A stretch of DNA of 64,000 nucleotides from Betaproteobacteria bacterium Ga0077526 (GCA_001464765.1 LNDV01000034.1:968671-1032670), one strand, 5' to 3'. Counted from the stretch's first letter, positions 27,657 through 37,143 are shown. A program made the numbers and translations. Notes: a model not told the origin generated them from the sequence alone.

Positions 27657-30600
27657 TTATTCGGTACGGGTTGACCGCTCCATCAGCGCCTGGCTCTCCA
27701 CGGTGGGCTGTGACCCCAATGCCACGGCCAGTGTCCGCTGCAGCCGGCGGTAGGCGCTGCCGGCTTCTGCCGGACGTCCGAGTCCGAGCCAGCAGCGCAT
27801 CAGGCCCTGGTGGAAGCCTTCGATGAGAGGGTCGGCCTCGAGGCCGCGTTCGTAGAGGGCCAATGCCGGCTGGAAGTCGGCGGCGTCCTCGAGAGACCGG
27901 CCGGTGCGCTCGACGGCGCGGATGAATCGGGACCGCAGGCGCTCGCGCATGGGCAGGGTCCAGGGCTCGCCGCTGTCGGCTTCGAGAAAGGGGCCCACGT
28001 AGCGGCGGATGACGTCGCAGTCCGCAGAGGCATCGTCGCGATACTCGGCAATACACAGGGCGTCGACCCAGCAGAGACGGCGTTCGATCGACAGTGTCCC
28101 GCCGGATTGGCGGATGGCGTCCGCGTGTCCGAGCAAGCCACGAAGACGGTGCAGCGCCGCCGAGAGTGAGCGTTTCGACGCATCGGCTTCCTCATCCGGC
28201 CACAGGATGTCGGTGATGCGTTCTTCCGGAACATCACGCCCGCCGAGGGCGACCAGCAGCTTCAACAGAGCGATGGTCTTCTTCGGTGCCTTGCGCGAGT
28301 ACGTGAGCGGCTTGTCGTCCACGAAGACGCCGAACTCTCCCATACAGTGAGCGCGCAGAGCCCACGGCCAATGCTCGACGTGCGTGTGCGCAGGCACGAT
28401 CCCGAACTCGCGGATCAGTCCGCGGGCCCGCCGTACCTCTATCCCTGCCTCCAGTGCCACAGGGAGCAGATCCTGAAGCGTCGGCACATGCCAGCGCAGC
28501 CTCAGTCGCGTGGCGGGGTCATCCGCCAGTGCGAGAGCCTCTGCCAGATGCTCACGACACTGGTCAGGCACGCCTGAGAGGTGCCGATGCAGGGCTTCGA
28601 GCAGGGCGACGGCCGCGCGGAACTGTGTGCCGGCGGCACCGGTGGCGAGGCGCCGTGCTGTCTTGAGGCACGCCTCGGCGCGGTCGAGCGCGCCCAGGCG
28701 CGCCTGAATCTCCGCGCCCGTGTTCAGCATCACCAGGGGCGCCGGTAGATGGAAGCTCTCCACGGATGCGAGCGAAAGCTCGAGCTTCTCCAGAGCGCAG
28801 GCGCGATCTCCTCGCGCGTACGCGATGCAAGCCCGGACGTACTCGCGCGGGATGAACGAGGCATTGAACGTCTTGCTGGAGTGCTCGATCCGTTCGAGGC
28901 ACTGCTCGGCGCGGTCCGGGTGTCCTCCGCGCCATTGGGCGACGGCCTGCCACAACGCGAAGTGATCCGCCAGATCGACGAGCCCCGCGTCGCAGAAGAC
29001 CTTGTCGCCCTCTTCGAAGCGCTGCAGCGCCCCCGGATAGTCGGCCTGCAGATAGTGCGTGTAGGCCTCGAACATCAGGTAGAAGCCGGCGTTGTGTGCC
29101 GTTACCTCCGGCATGCCCAGCAGGCTTCGACCCGCGCGTGTGGCGACAGCAGCCGTCTCCCTGTCGGGCAGTATGTGGTGATGCACATGGAGGATGCTGG
29201 CCGCGGTGATGCGCACGTTCGCATCCGACGATCTCGCGATCAGATCGACGACCCGGTCCCGCACCCGCGGAAGCATCGGGTGCCCCGGCAACTCGAAGGT
29301 GGCGGCCATCAGCAGCGACGAGTGCACACGCAGATCGTCGTCTGGGGGCAGTCCGAGCGCGTCGAGCGGCATCAGGGCAACCAGCCGGTCCACCCACAGC
29401 CGCATGGAGCGGAACTCCAGGTAGTACATGAACCGGGCCTCCAGCACCGCGGCGGCGCTGAGAGCCTGCCCTGCGATGTCACCCGCTGCCTGGAAGGCCT
29501 GATAGGTGTCGTCCAGGGCCTCGATGGCGGTCGTGACGTCCTCGTAGATCTTGCCGCGCGCCCACCAGTAGCGCAGCCAGGGTGTACCGCTGCGGCGCTC
29601 CGGAGGAATGGCATCCACACAGTCGATTACCGTCTCCCACCGGCCTTCGGCGAGGAGGCGGGCGGCTGCCGAGAGAAGGGCTGCTTCCGCTGCGCTCCAT
29701 GCCTGAGCTTCGGACCAGAGCAGGAAGGCATCGTGCCACGCGCCCGCGTTCTCCAGCGCGCGGGCCGCGCCGGTCACGATCTCCAGCCGTCGTTCCGGGG
29801 ACAGCTGCAGGTCTGCGCGGTGACGGAGGAAAGCCCTGAACAGGGCGTGCAGCCGGTACGACCTTTCGCCGTCCGACGTTCGCTCCACGAAGAGGTGGCG
29901 GCGGAACAGGCTCTCCAGATGCTCGACCGCTTCGGGCCCCAGCGAGATCTGGTCGAGAAGTTCGACCGAGATTCGCGGAAGCAGCGACACGGACAGCAAC
30001 GTCTCCCGCATCGACGGGGAAGCCGGGGCGAAGATGGCCTGCGCAAAGAAGTCGAACACGATCTCCAGCGCGTCGGCACGAACCGCGCCGCGTGTGGACT
30101 CACCGCTGCGGGCCTGTTCGAGCAGCAGGGCGAGTCCCGCGAACCACCCGTCTGTCTGAGCATGCAGCTTGGTGGCCAGAGCGGTGTCGGCGACGCCGCG
30201 GTCGCGTGCCACGCCCTCGGCCTCGGCGGCCGTGAGCTTCAGATCGTTCCAGCCGAGCAGGGCGATCGTTGCGTTGAGACGCGCCGCGGCGAAGGCCGAT
30301 GGCGGTTCCGCGCGGCTCGCGACGATGACGTTGGCCTCGGGCGGGATCTCCTGCAGGGCAGCGGCGAGCGCTTCATGCAGAGTCGAGTCCGGCGCCAGCT
30401 CGTGGTAGTTGTCGAGCACGACCAGCGTCTGGGGAGGCAGGCGGGCGAAGGCGTCGCGGAAGAAGCGGCGCGCAAAGCCCGGAAGGTCGGCGAGGTACTC
30501 CAGCGTGAGCAAAGGCAGAGGTCGGGCGCGGCGCTCTTCCATCGCGCCGATGGCTTGCCGCAGGTAAAGGAAGAACGCCGCAGGATCCGAGTCGGCGGCG

Positions 30601-30806
30601 TCGAGCTGCATCCAGATCGCCCCGAGACGGGCGGCGTCGAGGTAACTCGCGACGAGCGTCGTCTTGCCCGCACCGGGCGGACCGGTGACCCACACGACCG
30701 AATGACTGCGCAGCCCGTCGAGCTGGCGGAACAGCCGGTCCCGCGCCACCGGTGCGTGCAGCCGCGGGCGGGTGAGCTTGGCGAGCTTCGGTGGACCGTG
30801 GGTCAT
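27657..30806 (-). CDS. ATPase/TPR/SARP-type (BTAD) transcriptional regulator, copy 2
   Basis: The 1049-residue protein has three parts. An N-terminal MalT-like NTPase carries Walker A GPPGAGKTT (around residues 40-48) and a Walker B-like LVVLDNYHEL. A long middle region of TPR-like helices follows. The C-terminal SARP-like module has a winged helix (GEFGVFVDDKPL through LLKLLVALGGRDV to LHRLRGLLG) and a bacterial transcriptional activator domain ending YERGLEADPLIEGFHQGLMR. It probably binds DNA and switches with nucleotide and ligand. The ATG at 30806 was chosen over a TTG at 30824 because it aligns with the start of the tandem paralogue and keeps the upstream direct repeat at the same 77-nt distance. 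No strong ribosome binding site is visible. Confidence 0.85.
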   Translation of the reverse strand: MTHGPPKLAKLTRPRLHAPVARDRLFRQLDGLRSHSVVWVTGPPGAGKTTLVASYLDAARLGAIWMQLDAADSDPAAFFLYLRQAIGAMEERRARPLPLLTLEYLADLPGFARRFFRDAFARLPPQTLVVLDNYHELAPDSTLHEALAAALQEIPPEANVIVASRAEPPSAFAAARLNATIALLGWNDLKLTAAEAEGVARDRGVADTALATKLHAQTDGWFAGLALLLEQARSGESTRGAVRADALEIVFDFFAQAIFAPASPSMRETLLSVSLLPRISVELLDQISLGPEAVEHLESLFRRHLFVERTSDGERSYRLHALFRAFLRHRADLQLSPERRLEIVTGAARALENAGAWHDAFLLWSEAQAWSAAEAALLSAAARLLAEGRWETVIDCVDAIPPERRSGTPWLRYWWARGKIYEDVTTAIEALDDTYQAFQAAGDIAGQALSAAAVLEARFMYYLEFRSMRLWVDRLVALMPLDALGLPPDDDLRVHSSLLMAATFELPGHPMLPRVRDRVVDLIARSSDANVRITAASILHVHHHILPDRETAAVATRAGRSLLGMPEVTAHNAGFYLMFEAYTHYLQADYPGALQRFEEGDKVFCDAGLVDLADHFALWQAVAQWRGGHPDRAEQCLERIEHSSKTFNASFIPREYVRACIAYARGDRACALEKLELSLASVESFHLPAPLVMLNTGAEIQARLGALDRAEACLKTARRLATGAAGTQFRAAVALLEALHRHLSGVPDQCREHLAEALALADDPATRLRLRWHVPTLQDLLPVALEAGIEVRRARGLIREFGIVPAHTHVEHWPWALRAHCMGEFGVFVDDKPLTYSRKAPKKTIALLKLLVALGGRDVPEERITDILWPDEEADASKRSLSAALHRLRGLLGHADAIRQSGGTLSIERRLCWVDALCIAEYRDDASADCDVIRRYVGPFLEADSGEPWTLPMRERLRSRFIRAVERTGRSLEDAADFQPALALYERGLEADPLIEGFHQGLMRCWLGLGRPAEAGSAYRRLQRTLAVALGSQPTVESQALMERSTRTE

Positions 30807-30836
30807 GGTGGCGGTCGCGCGCAAGGAAAGCAGCGA

Positions 30837-30883
30837 AGTGGAGCTTAGTCCGTTGGCGCTTACGAATCGCGTACGTATGCGCC
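30837..30883 (-). promoter_or_regulatory. SARP-type direct repeat and -10 upstream of regulator copy 2
   Basis: Read on the minus strand, ATACGTA and ATTCGTA are heptamers 11 bp apart (4-bp spacer). They lie inside a 25-bp box that begins GGCG and ends TAAG. Thirteen bases further is TAAGCTCCACT, whose TAAGCT fits a TAnnnT -10. The box shares 20 of 25 bases with the box upstream of copy 1, at the same 77-nt distance from the start codon, and the DNA between the conserved parts is not conserved. Confidence 0.5.
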
Positions 30884-30896
30884 TGTCGCGAGGTAA

Positions 30897-33800
30897 TCAG
30901 CCCGGCGAGGTTCGTCCCTCCATCTCGCGGTGCCCGCTCTCCACGCGAGTGGCTGCCTCCAGGATGGCCCGGCTGGCCGGTGAAGGTTCCGACCCAAGCG
31001 CCGTGGCCAGCGTCCGCTGCAGTCGACGGTACGCGCTGCCGGCTTCTGCCGGGCGGCCGAGTCCGAGCCAGCAGCGCATCAGGCCCTGGTGGAATCCTTC
31101 GATGAGAGGGTCGGCTTCGAGGCCGCGTTCGTAGAGGCCGAGGGCCTCTGCGAAGGCGCCGGACTCTTCGCGCCCGTGGCCGACGCGCTCGACCGCCGCC
31201 ACGAAGCGCGCGCGCCAACGCTCCCGCATCGGCAGGGCCCAGGGTTCATCGGTGTCGGCTTCGAGGAACATGCCGCGGTACATCCCGAGCACCCGGTCAT
31301 CGTGTTCCGGCGAGCGCAGCTCGTCGTCGAAGGACAGCGCATCGACCCAGCAGACGTCGCGATTGATCGTGAGCATCGCACCGCTCTGGCGGATGGCATC
31401 GGCGCAGCCGAGCAGTCCGCGCAGCCGATGAAGTGCCGCCCCCAGCGAGCGTCGGGCGTCGTCGGCATCTTCCTGCGGCCAGAGGGCGTCGAGCAGTCGG
31501 GCCTCCGGCACGTTGCGCCCGCCGAAGGCCACCAGCGCCTTCAGGAGCGCGAGCGTCCGCTTGGGCAGCTTGCGGCCGAAGGCGAGCGGCACGTCGTCGA
31601 TCTCCACGCGGAACGGGCCGAGCGTGAAGATCCGGATAGGGCAGGGCCACCGCTCGGGCGCCGATTCCGGTCGCTTCATCCGGAATGCGCGGATGAGTTC
31701 GATAGCGGCGTCGGCTTCGACCGACTCGTCGAGGGCGATCGGCACGAGGTCGGCCAGCGCGTTCGGATACCAGCGGATGCGCTCCCGGGCCCGCGAGTCG
31801 CGCGATCGGCGCAGCGCCTCGCCGAGATGAGCGTTGCGTCGGACGGTGTCTCCGGTCTTGTGGGCGAGCCACGCTTCGTTCAGCTCCACGGCGCCGAGAT
31901 AGTGATCGGTCACCGGGCCGGTCACCCGGGTTCGCACGCGTTCCAGATACTCCGCACCGAGGTCGTACCTGCCGGAACCGATCAGGATGTTCGCGCATAC
32001 CGTCCCGACAAGCATCAGCCCGATGAACTGTCCGCCGGCCTCCGTGACGATCCACGCCTCCTCGACCAGCCGGACGGCGAGTTCGTGACGACCGCGATCG
32101 AAGGCTACACAGGCCGTGACGAAGGGGCGGGGGGCGAAAGGCAGATCGGTCGCGTCGGCGGCGGCGTGCATGCGCCGGAGTGTTTCCTCGGCGTCATCGA
32201 GAAGCCCGGCACGCCGCTGCGTCAGGGCACGCCAGTGCTCGATGTTCGTCGCGAGTTCCGCCAGCCCCTCGCCGCGGATGCGCGCGTCCGCTTCATCCAA
32301 GCAGGCAAGCGCCCTCTCGTACTGTCCGTGCATGTATTCCGTATAGCCTTCCATCGCCAGATAGAAGCCGGCCGTGTGAACGGTCAGCTCCGGAGACGCG
32401 AGAAGCGGTCTGGCGATTCGCACGGCGAGTTCCGCGGCCGAGACATCGACGGTCGTGTTCTCGTAGCCGTGCAGCGCGGCGGCCACGGTGACCCGAAGAT
32501 TCACATTCGTGGCCCGACCCACCAGAGCTTCGACCCGGCTTCGCGCTGTCCCGAGAATCGGGTGTTCCGGATTGCTGTAGGTCGCGGCGACGAGCAGTGC
32601 CGAGTAGGCCTGGAGTTCGTCGTCCGACGAGAGGTCATATCCGCCGCCCTGGAGGAGTGCTGCGATCCGGTCGATCCACGGGTCCATCAGCCGGAACTCG
32701 CGATAGCGGAAGTGGATGGCCTCCATGACTGCGACCGCGCACCGGATCTGGCCCGTCGTGTCGTTCATCGCCCGGAAGGTCTCGTAGGCCTCCTCGAGCA
32801 TGGCGCGGGCGGCGAGACGATCGACGAAGACGGTGGCGCGTCCATGCCAATAGTCGATCCACGGTTTCGCATGAGCTGGAACGGGCGGTAGCGAAGAGAT
32901 CCATTCGAGCAGAGCTCGCCAGCGCCCCTGCGCAAAGACGACGGGCGCTGCGGTGAGGAGCACGCGAGCGCACAGGTCTGCATCCTCTGCGTCGATGGCG
33001 AGCTGGACCGCCTCGGGCCATTCCGCCAGAGACTCGAAGTGCTCCGCGGCCCGACGCAGGACCTCGGCTCTGACCGTCTGGGGGAGCGCCGCGCCCGCTC
33101 GGTGCCGGAGGAACGCGCGAAACAGCGCATGAAACCGGTAGCTGGGCCTGGGGCCGTGTGTGCGTTCGACGAACAGGTGCCGCTGATACAGGTCCTCGAG
33201 GGACTGTCCCGCCGACGGTTCCCCGGACAGCGACGCGACGAGGTCCGCCTCTGCCCGCGGCAACAGCGCCGCCACCAGCAGGACCCGACGCATTGGGGCG
33301 TCAGCGTGCTCGAAGATGACCCGGTCGAAGAAGTCGAACACGACCTCGATCGCATCGGCCCGCACGGACCCGCGCGTGGACGCGCCGGCCCTCGCCTGCT
33401 CGAGCAGCAGGGCCAGACCTGCGAACCAGCCGTCGGTCTGCATGTGGAGCTTCCGCGCGAGTGCGGAGTCATCGACGCCGCGTGCGGCTGCGACGGAGGC
33501 TCCTTCGTCCTGAGTGAGCTTGAGGTCTGCCCAGCCGAGCAGGGCCACCGACTCCTTGAGGATGGCATCGGCGAAGGCGGCGGGCGGATCGGTGCGGCTC
33601 GCGACGATCAGGTTGGAGCCGTCGGGTATCTCGACCACCGCGGCCGCGATGGCCTCGTGCAGTGGCGAGTCGGGCTCCAGCTCGTGGTAGTTGTCGAGGA
33701 CGAGGAGCGTCTGCGCCGGCAGCCGCGACAGGGCTTCGCGGAAGAAGCGTCGGGCGAACCCTGGCAGGTCCGGCAGATACTCGGGGGTCAGCAAGGGCAG

Positions 33801-34091
33801 CGGGCGACTCTTCGGCGGCTCGAAGGCGGCGATCGCCTGCCGAAGGTAAAGGAAGAACGTGGCGGGGTCCGAGTCACCCGGATCGATCTGATACCACAGT
33901 CCCTCCAGACGGGCGGCGTCGAGGTAGCTCGCCACCAGTGTCGTCTTGCCGGCGCCAGGCGGGCCGGTGATCCACACCACCGGCTGGGCACGCAGCTGAT
34001 CGAGGCGGCGGAACAGGCGCGCCCTCGCCACCGGGGCGTGGAGCCTCGGGCGGGTCAGCTTGGCAAGTCTGGTGTGACGGACGACGGCCAC
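30897..34091 (-). CDS. ATPase/TPR/SARP-type (BTAD) transcriptional regulator, copy 1
   Basis: The 1064-residue paralogue of the next gene has the same layout: Walker A GPPGAGKTT, Walker B-like LLVLDNYHEL, a central helical TPR-like region, then a winged helix (LGPFRVEIDDVPLAFGRKLP through LWPQEDADDARRSLGAALHR) and a BTAD module. The last 60 residues are almost identical between the copies (YERGLEADPLIEGFHQGLMR shared exactly), while the middle regions differ widely, suggesting an old duplication with a conserved or converted 3' end. The start is GTG at 34091. The pair is transcribed in the same direction with 90 bases between them. Such proteins usually respond to an unknown intracellular ligand. 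The targets are unknown, but its own promoter carries a likely site. Confidence 0.85.
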   Translation of the reverse strand: MAVVRHTRLAKLTRPRLHAPVARARLFRRLDQLRAQPVVWITGPPGAGKTTLVASYLDAARLEGLWYQIDPGDSDPATFFLYLRQAIAAFEPPKSRPLPLLTPEYLPDLPGFARRFFREALSRLPAQTLLVLDNYHELEPDSPLHEAIAAAVVEIPDGSNLIVASRTDPPAAFADAILKESVALLGWADLKLTQDEGASVAAARGVDDSALARKLHMQTDGWFAGLALLLEQARAGASTRGSVRADAIEVVFDFFDRVIFEHADAPMRRVLLVAALLPRAEADLVASLSGEPSAGQSLEDLYQRHLFVERTHGPRPSYRFHALFRAFLRHRAGAALPQTVRAEVLRRAAEHFESLAEWPEAVQLAIDAEDADLCARVLLTAAPVVFAQGRWRALLEWISSLPPVPAHAKPWIDYWHGRATVFVDRLAARAMLEEAYETFRAMNDTTGQIRCAVAVMEAIHFRYREFRLMDPWIDRIAALLQGGGYDLSSDDELQAYSALLVAATYSNPEHPILGTARSRVEALVGRATNVNLRVTVAAALHGYENTTVDVSAAELAVRIARPLLASPELTVHTAGFYLAMEGYTEYMHGQYERALACLDEADARIRGEGLAELATNIEHWRALTQRRAGLLDDAEETLRRMHAAADATDLPFAPRPFVTACVAFDRGRHELAVRLVEEAWIVTEAGGQFIGLMLVGTVCANILIGSGRYDLGAEYLERVRTRVTGPVTDHYLGAVELNEAWLAHKTGDTVRRNAHLGEALRRSRDSRARERIRWYPNALADLVPIALDESVEADAAIELIRAFRMKRPESAPERWPCPIRIFTLGPFRVEIDDVPLAFGRKLPKRTLALLKALVAFGGRNVPEARLLDALWPQEDADDARRSLGAALHRLRGLLGCADAIRQSGAMLTINRDVCWVDALSFDDELRSPEHDDRVLGMYRGMFLEADTDEPWALPMRERWRARFVAAVERVGHGREESGAFAEALGLYERGLEADPLIEGFHQGLMRCWLGLGRPAEAGSAYRRLQRTLATALGSEPSPASRAILEAATRVESGHREMEGRTSPG

Positions 34092-34121
34092 GATCGGCGG
34101 CGTGACATCCGGAATGGGCTG

Positions 34122-34168
34122 AGTGAAGCCTAAAGGAACACGCCTTACGGATCGGATACGGATCCGCC
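34122..34168 (-). promoter_or_regulatory. SARP-type direct repeat and -10 upstream of regulator copy 1
   Basis: On the minus strand the heptamer ATCCGTA occurs twice, exactly 11 bp apart with the 4-bp spacer TCCG. It is preceded by GGCGG and followed after 13 bases by TAGGCTTCACT, which holds a TAnnnT -10 (TAGGCT). SARP activators typically bind heptamer direct repeats with one-helical-turn spacing next to the -10, and the downstream gene encodes such a DNA-binding module, so autoregulation is likely. Confidence 0.55.
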
Positions 34169-34178
34169 GGTTTGCGGA

Positions 34179-34946
34179 CTAACGCACCCGCACGCCGTCC
34201 CGGAACTGCGCGAACTCCCCCGGGGACAGCGTCGTCCAGGTTTCGTTGTCCGTGAGGGGAACGGTCGCGATCACCGCGACGCGGTCGTTGGGCGTCGTCA
34301 CCTCGCTGAAGTCCACCGTGACGTCCTCGTCCACCAGATGCGCCTTGGTGAACGGCGCGCGCCGCTCGATGTAGGCCAGATTCGTCGCGCAGTGGGCAAA
34401 CAGCGCCTCCCCGTTGGAAAGCAGGAAGTTGAAAACGCCGTACCTGGCAGTGTCGGCGGCCCAGGCGGCGATCGCCTGCCCGAGTCCGTCGTGGTCCGGG
34501 GGTGCATCTCCGAATTGCGCTGTGAGTGTGTGCAGCAGATCGCAGAACGCTGCTTCGCTGTCGGTCTCGCCCACCGGGCGATAGGCGCCGGTATGGGTGG
34601 GCGCGTAATTCTTGAGGTCGCCGTTGTGCGCGAAGAGCCAGTATCGCCCCCAGAGCTCCCGCATGAAGGGGTGGGTGTTCTCGAGGGCGACCCGGCCCTG
34701 GGTGGCCTTGCGGATGTGGGCCACCACATTCAGCGAGCGGATCGGGTAGCTGCGCACCAGCGCGGCGACGGGCGAGTCCACTGCGGCTGCGGGATCCAGG
34801 AACACCCGGCAGCCGGCGCCCTCGAAGAACGCGATGCCCCAGCCGTCCGAATGATGATCCGTCCCGCCGCCGCGCTGCTGGAAGCCCGTGAAGGAGAAGA
34901 CGATGTCGGTCGGCACGTTGCAATTCATGCCGAGGAGCTGGCACAT
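34179..34946 (-). CDS. Class II glutamine amidotransferase (YafJ-like)
   Basis: The 255-residue protein starts MCQLLGMNCN, so Cys2 becomes the N-terminal nucleophile after Met removal, as in Ntn-type class II amidotransferases. Other family marks are HHSDGWGIAFFEG, VAHIRKATQG, NTHPFMRELWGRYWLFAHNG and ETDSEAAFCDLL. A longer frame extends upstream to 35204 but would bury the catalytic cysteine, so the ATG at 34946 is preferred. Homologues such as E. coli YafJ are stand-alone domains of uncertain substrate. It is transcribed in the same direction as the neighbouring membrane-protein gene with 53 bases between them. Confidence 0.9.
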   Translation of the reverse strand: MCQLLGMNCNVPTDIVFSFTGFQQRGGGTDHHSDGWGIAFFEGAGCRVFLDPAAAVDSPVAALVRSYPIRSLNVVAHIRKATQGRVALENTHPFMRELWGRYWLFAHNGDLKNYAPTHTGAYRPVGETDSEAAFCDLLHTLTAQFGDAPPDHDGLGQAIAAWAADTARYGVFNFLLSNGEALFAHCATNLAYIERRAPFTKAHLVDEDVTVDFSEVTTPNDRVAVIATVPLTDNETWTTLSPGEFAQFRDGVRVR

Positions 34947-34999
34947 GGCGGGGATTCCTGCGGTCTGGTCCGACGCAATGATAGAAGCTGCCGGGCCTC

Positions 35000-36340
35000 T
35001 CAGGGGCGCGGAACGCTCGCGGGGCGTTCCGGCAGGTCCAGGGTGCCGAGGTTGATGCGCGCTTTCACGTCCTCGGGGTCCAGGGCGAGGGCCCGCTCGT
35101 AGGCGGTCCGTGCGCCCGCCAGATCGCCGGCTGTCTGCCGCGCGAACCCCAGGTTGTTCCAGACCCGCGCTTTGCCGGGAGAGGCTTTCGCTGTGGCTTC
35201 CCACAACGACACCTCGGTGCGGTAGTCGCCGTTACGCTGCGCCGTGACGGCGAGCAGAACACCGGCGATCGCGGCGGTGAGCCCGGCACTCAGCTTTGGG
35301 GAAGGCACGCCGAGCAGCAGCAACGCCACGACCCATGCCGGCCCGACCAGCGCCAGGTAGAGCTGCCGATCGTTCGCCACGTCGAGGCGGGGCAGCACCG
35401 AGTTGGTGGCGAGCAGCATCACGAAGGGCCACAGGAGCCCCAGTCCCAGCCAGGGCCGGCGGCGCCATTGCCACACGGCAACCGTCAGGATTGCGAGGAG
35501 CACGACCGCTTCGACCACGAGCGACATCGTCCAATGGGTGCGCGCAGGCAGGTCAGGATCGATGTTCGTGTGCAGGAGCAGCATCGGCCGCGACAGCAGA
35601 TAGAAAACACCGTCGATCTGCGTGAGAAGGTTCTCGCCCAGCGTCCGCGTCTCCAGACTGCGGCCGAGCAGGAACCGGTAACCGGGAATCGCCATCGCGG
35701 CGACGAAGAGGCCCGCGAGTGCGATCCAGTACCAGCCGGTGCGCCGGAGGACGCCACGCCAGGTGCTGCCCGGTCGTGCGGCCTCGATGCCCGCGACGGC
35801 GAAGGGCAGCGTCCATGCGGTTTCCTTCGCCGCCATCGCCAGGAGGAACAGGAGCACCGCGGCGGCGGTGCCGCGGGGCGATGGCCATCGCAGATGCACC
35901 ACGAGCGCCGCGAGCTGAAACATCGCCATCAGCGACACGGATCGACCGGAGATGTACGTGACCGCTTCGGTCTGTGCGGGATGCAGGGCGAACACTGCAG
36001 CCGCGACGAGCGCTGCTGCTGCGGCGCGTGCGTGCTCAACCCCGAGGACTTCCAGAACCTGCCGGACCAGCACAGCGACGAGAGCTGTGTTGACGAGATG
36101 CAGCACGATGTTCACGCCGCGAAAACCCTCGACGCCCCAGCCGCTCACCCAGTTCGCGACGTACGTCGCCTTGAGCAGCGGACGGATGCCGGGCATGCGG
36201 TCCCACCAGGCGCTCCAGGAATGCACCGCGGGGTTGTCCACGATCACGTTCCAGTCGTCGAACTGGAAGCTGCCGGACAGCGCGTGCGCATAGGCCACGA
36301 TCACCGCGAGCGCGATGGCAGCCGCGGCCCGGTTGCTCAC
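35000..36340 (-). CDS. Multi-pass membrane protein with C-terminal TPR (TMTC/GT-C-like)
   Basis: The 446-residue protein has about ten hydrophobic segments. Near the N-terminus, SGSFQFDDWNVIVDNPAVHS follows the first helix; the acidic DDW loop is typical of GT-C glycosyltransferase-like and TMTC-type proteins. The C-terminus holds about two TPR units (ARVWNNLGFARQTAGDLAGA, then YERALALDPEDVKARINLG). The GTG start at 36340 overlaps the stop of the upstream carboxypeptidase gene as GTGA, implying coupled translation. A role in sugar or lipid-linked envelope modification is possible; no catalytic function is proven. Confidence 0.75.
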   Translation of the reverse strand: MSNRAAAAIALAVIVAYAHALSGSFQFDDWNVIVDNPAVHSWSAWWDRMPGIRPLLKATYVANWVSGWGVEGFRGVNIVLHLVNTALVAVLVRQVLEVLGVEHARAAAAALVAAAVFALHPAQTEAVTYISGRSVSLMAMFQLAALVVHLRWPSPRGTAAAVLLFLLAMAAKETAWTLPFAVAGIEAARPGSTWRGVLRRTGWYWIALAGLFVAAMAIPGYRFLLGRSLETRTLGENLLTQIDGVFYLLSRPMLLLHTNIDPDLPARTHWTMSLVVEAVVLLAILTVAVWQWRRRPWLGLGLLWPFVMLLATNSVLPRLDVANDRQLYLALVGPAWVVALLLLGVPSPKLSAGLTAAIAGVLLAVTAQRNGDYRTEVSLWEATAKASPGKARVWNNLGFARQTAGDLAGARTAYERALALDPEDVKARINLGTLDLPERPASVPRP

Positions 36341-37143
36341 CGCGCAGCATCTCCGACGGCGAACGCGCGGTCGAGCAGGGCATGGGCGTCCCACCAGCGG
36401 TTCTTCGCACGCAGGAGGACCAGCATCACGCGGTGCCCACCGCGAACCGCGAGCGCGATGACGCAAGGACCGGCGCGCTGCGTGTAACCGGTCTTCACAC
36501 CGATCGCGCCCGCATAGCGCCCGATAAGCGCATTGCGATTGCGCAGCGGAAAGCGCTTGCGGCGGTCCACGGTGGCCACTTCATGATCGATGCGCTTCAC
36601 TGAATCGGCGATGGGAGCGAGTTCCATCGCCGTGGAGGCGAGTCGGGCGAGATCCCGTGCGCTCGACACATGCCCCGAGGCATCGTGACCGCACGCATTG
36701 CGGAAGCGGGTGTCGCGGAGCGCTAGCGCCTTGGCGCGCTGGTTCATCACAGCGACGAAGGCGGCTTCGGAGCCGCTGTGCCAGATGGCGAGTGCTCGGC
36801 AGGCGTCGTTGGCGGAGGCGATGAGAGCGGCGGCGAGCAGGTCGCGCGCGGCGAGGCGGTCGCCTGAGACGAGGCGCATGGAAGAACCAGTGGCGCGCGC
36901 AGCTTCCGGCGCGACGGTAACGGCTTCATCCAGCCGTCCGGATTCCGCGACGATCAGGGCGGTCATGAGCTTGGTGAGACTCGCGGGCGGCATCGGAGCG
37001 GCTTCTCCGTGGGCCCACAACACCCGATCGTCATGCAAGACGAGATAGGCGCCTGCCAGCTCCGGGTAAGGGTCGCCCGCCGACCACGCGCAGGTCGGCA
37101 GCAGCAGGAGAAGCCGGAGCCACACCGGGAGGACGAGTCGCAT
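36337..37143 (-). CDS. D-alanyl-D-alanine carboxypeptidase, S11 family (short form)
   Basis: The 268-residue protein has a signal peptide (about residues 1-21) and all three penicillin-binding motifs: SLTK (Ser55, Lys58), SAN (110-112) and KTG in GVKTGYTQ. It would trim the terminal D-alanine of peptidoglycan stem peptides in the periplasm. At 268 residues it is much shorter than PBP5/DacA (about 400) and lacks the C-terminal beta-sandwich domain and amphipathic anchor, so it is probably soluble or only loosely attached. It is the first gene of a coupled pair with the TMTC-like membrane protein. Confidence 0.9.
   Translation of the reverse strand: MRLVLPVWLRLLLLLPTCAWSAGDPYPELAGAYLVLHDDRVLWAHGEAAPMPPASLTKLMTALIVAESGRLDEAVTVAPEAARATGSSMRLVSGDRLAARDLLAAALIASANDACRALAIWHSGSEAAFVAVMNQRAKALALRDTRFRNACGHDASGHVSSARDLARLASTAMELAPIADSVKRIDHEVATVDRRKRFPLRNRNALIGRYAGAIGVKTGYTQRAGPCVIALAVRGGHRVMLVLLRAKNRWWDAHALLDRAFAVGDAAR

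Noticed and set aside
34947..35204. N-terminal extension of the glutamine amidotransferase frame
   Set aside because: Class II amidotransferases need the cysteine at position 2; the extension would abolish this and overlaps the neighbouring gene.
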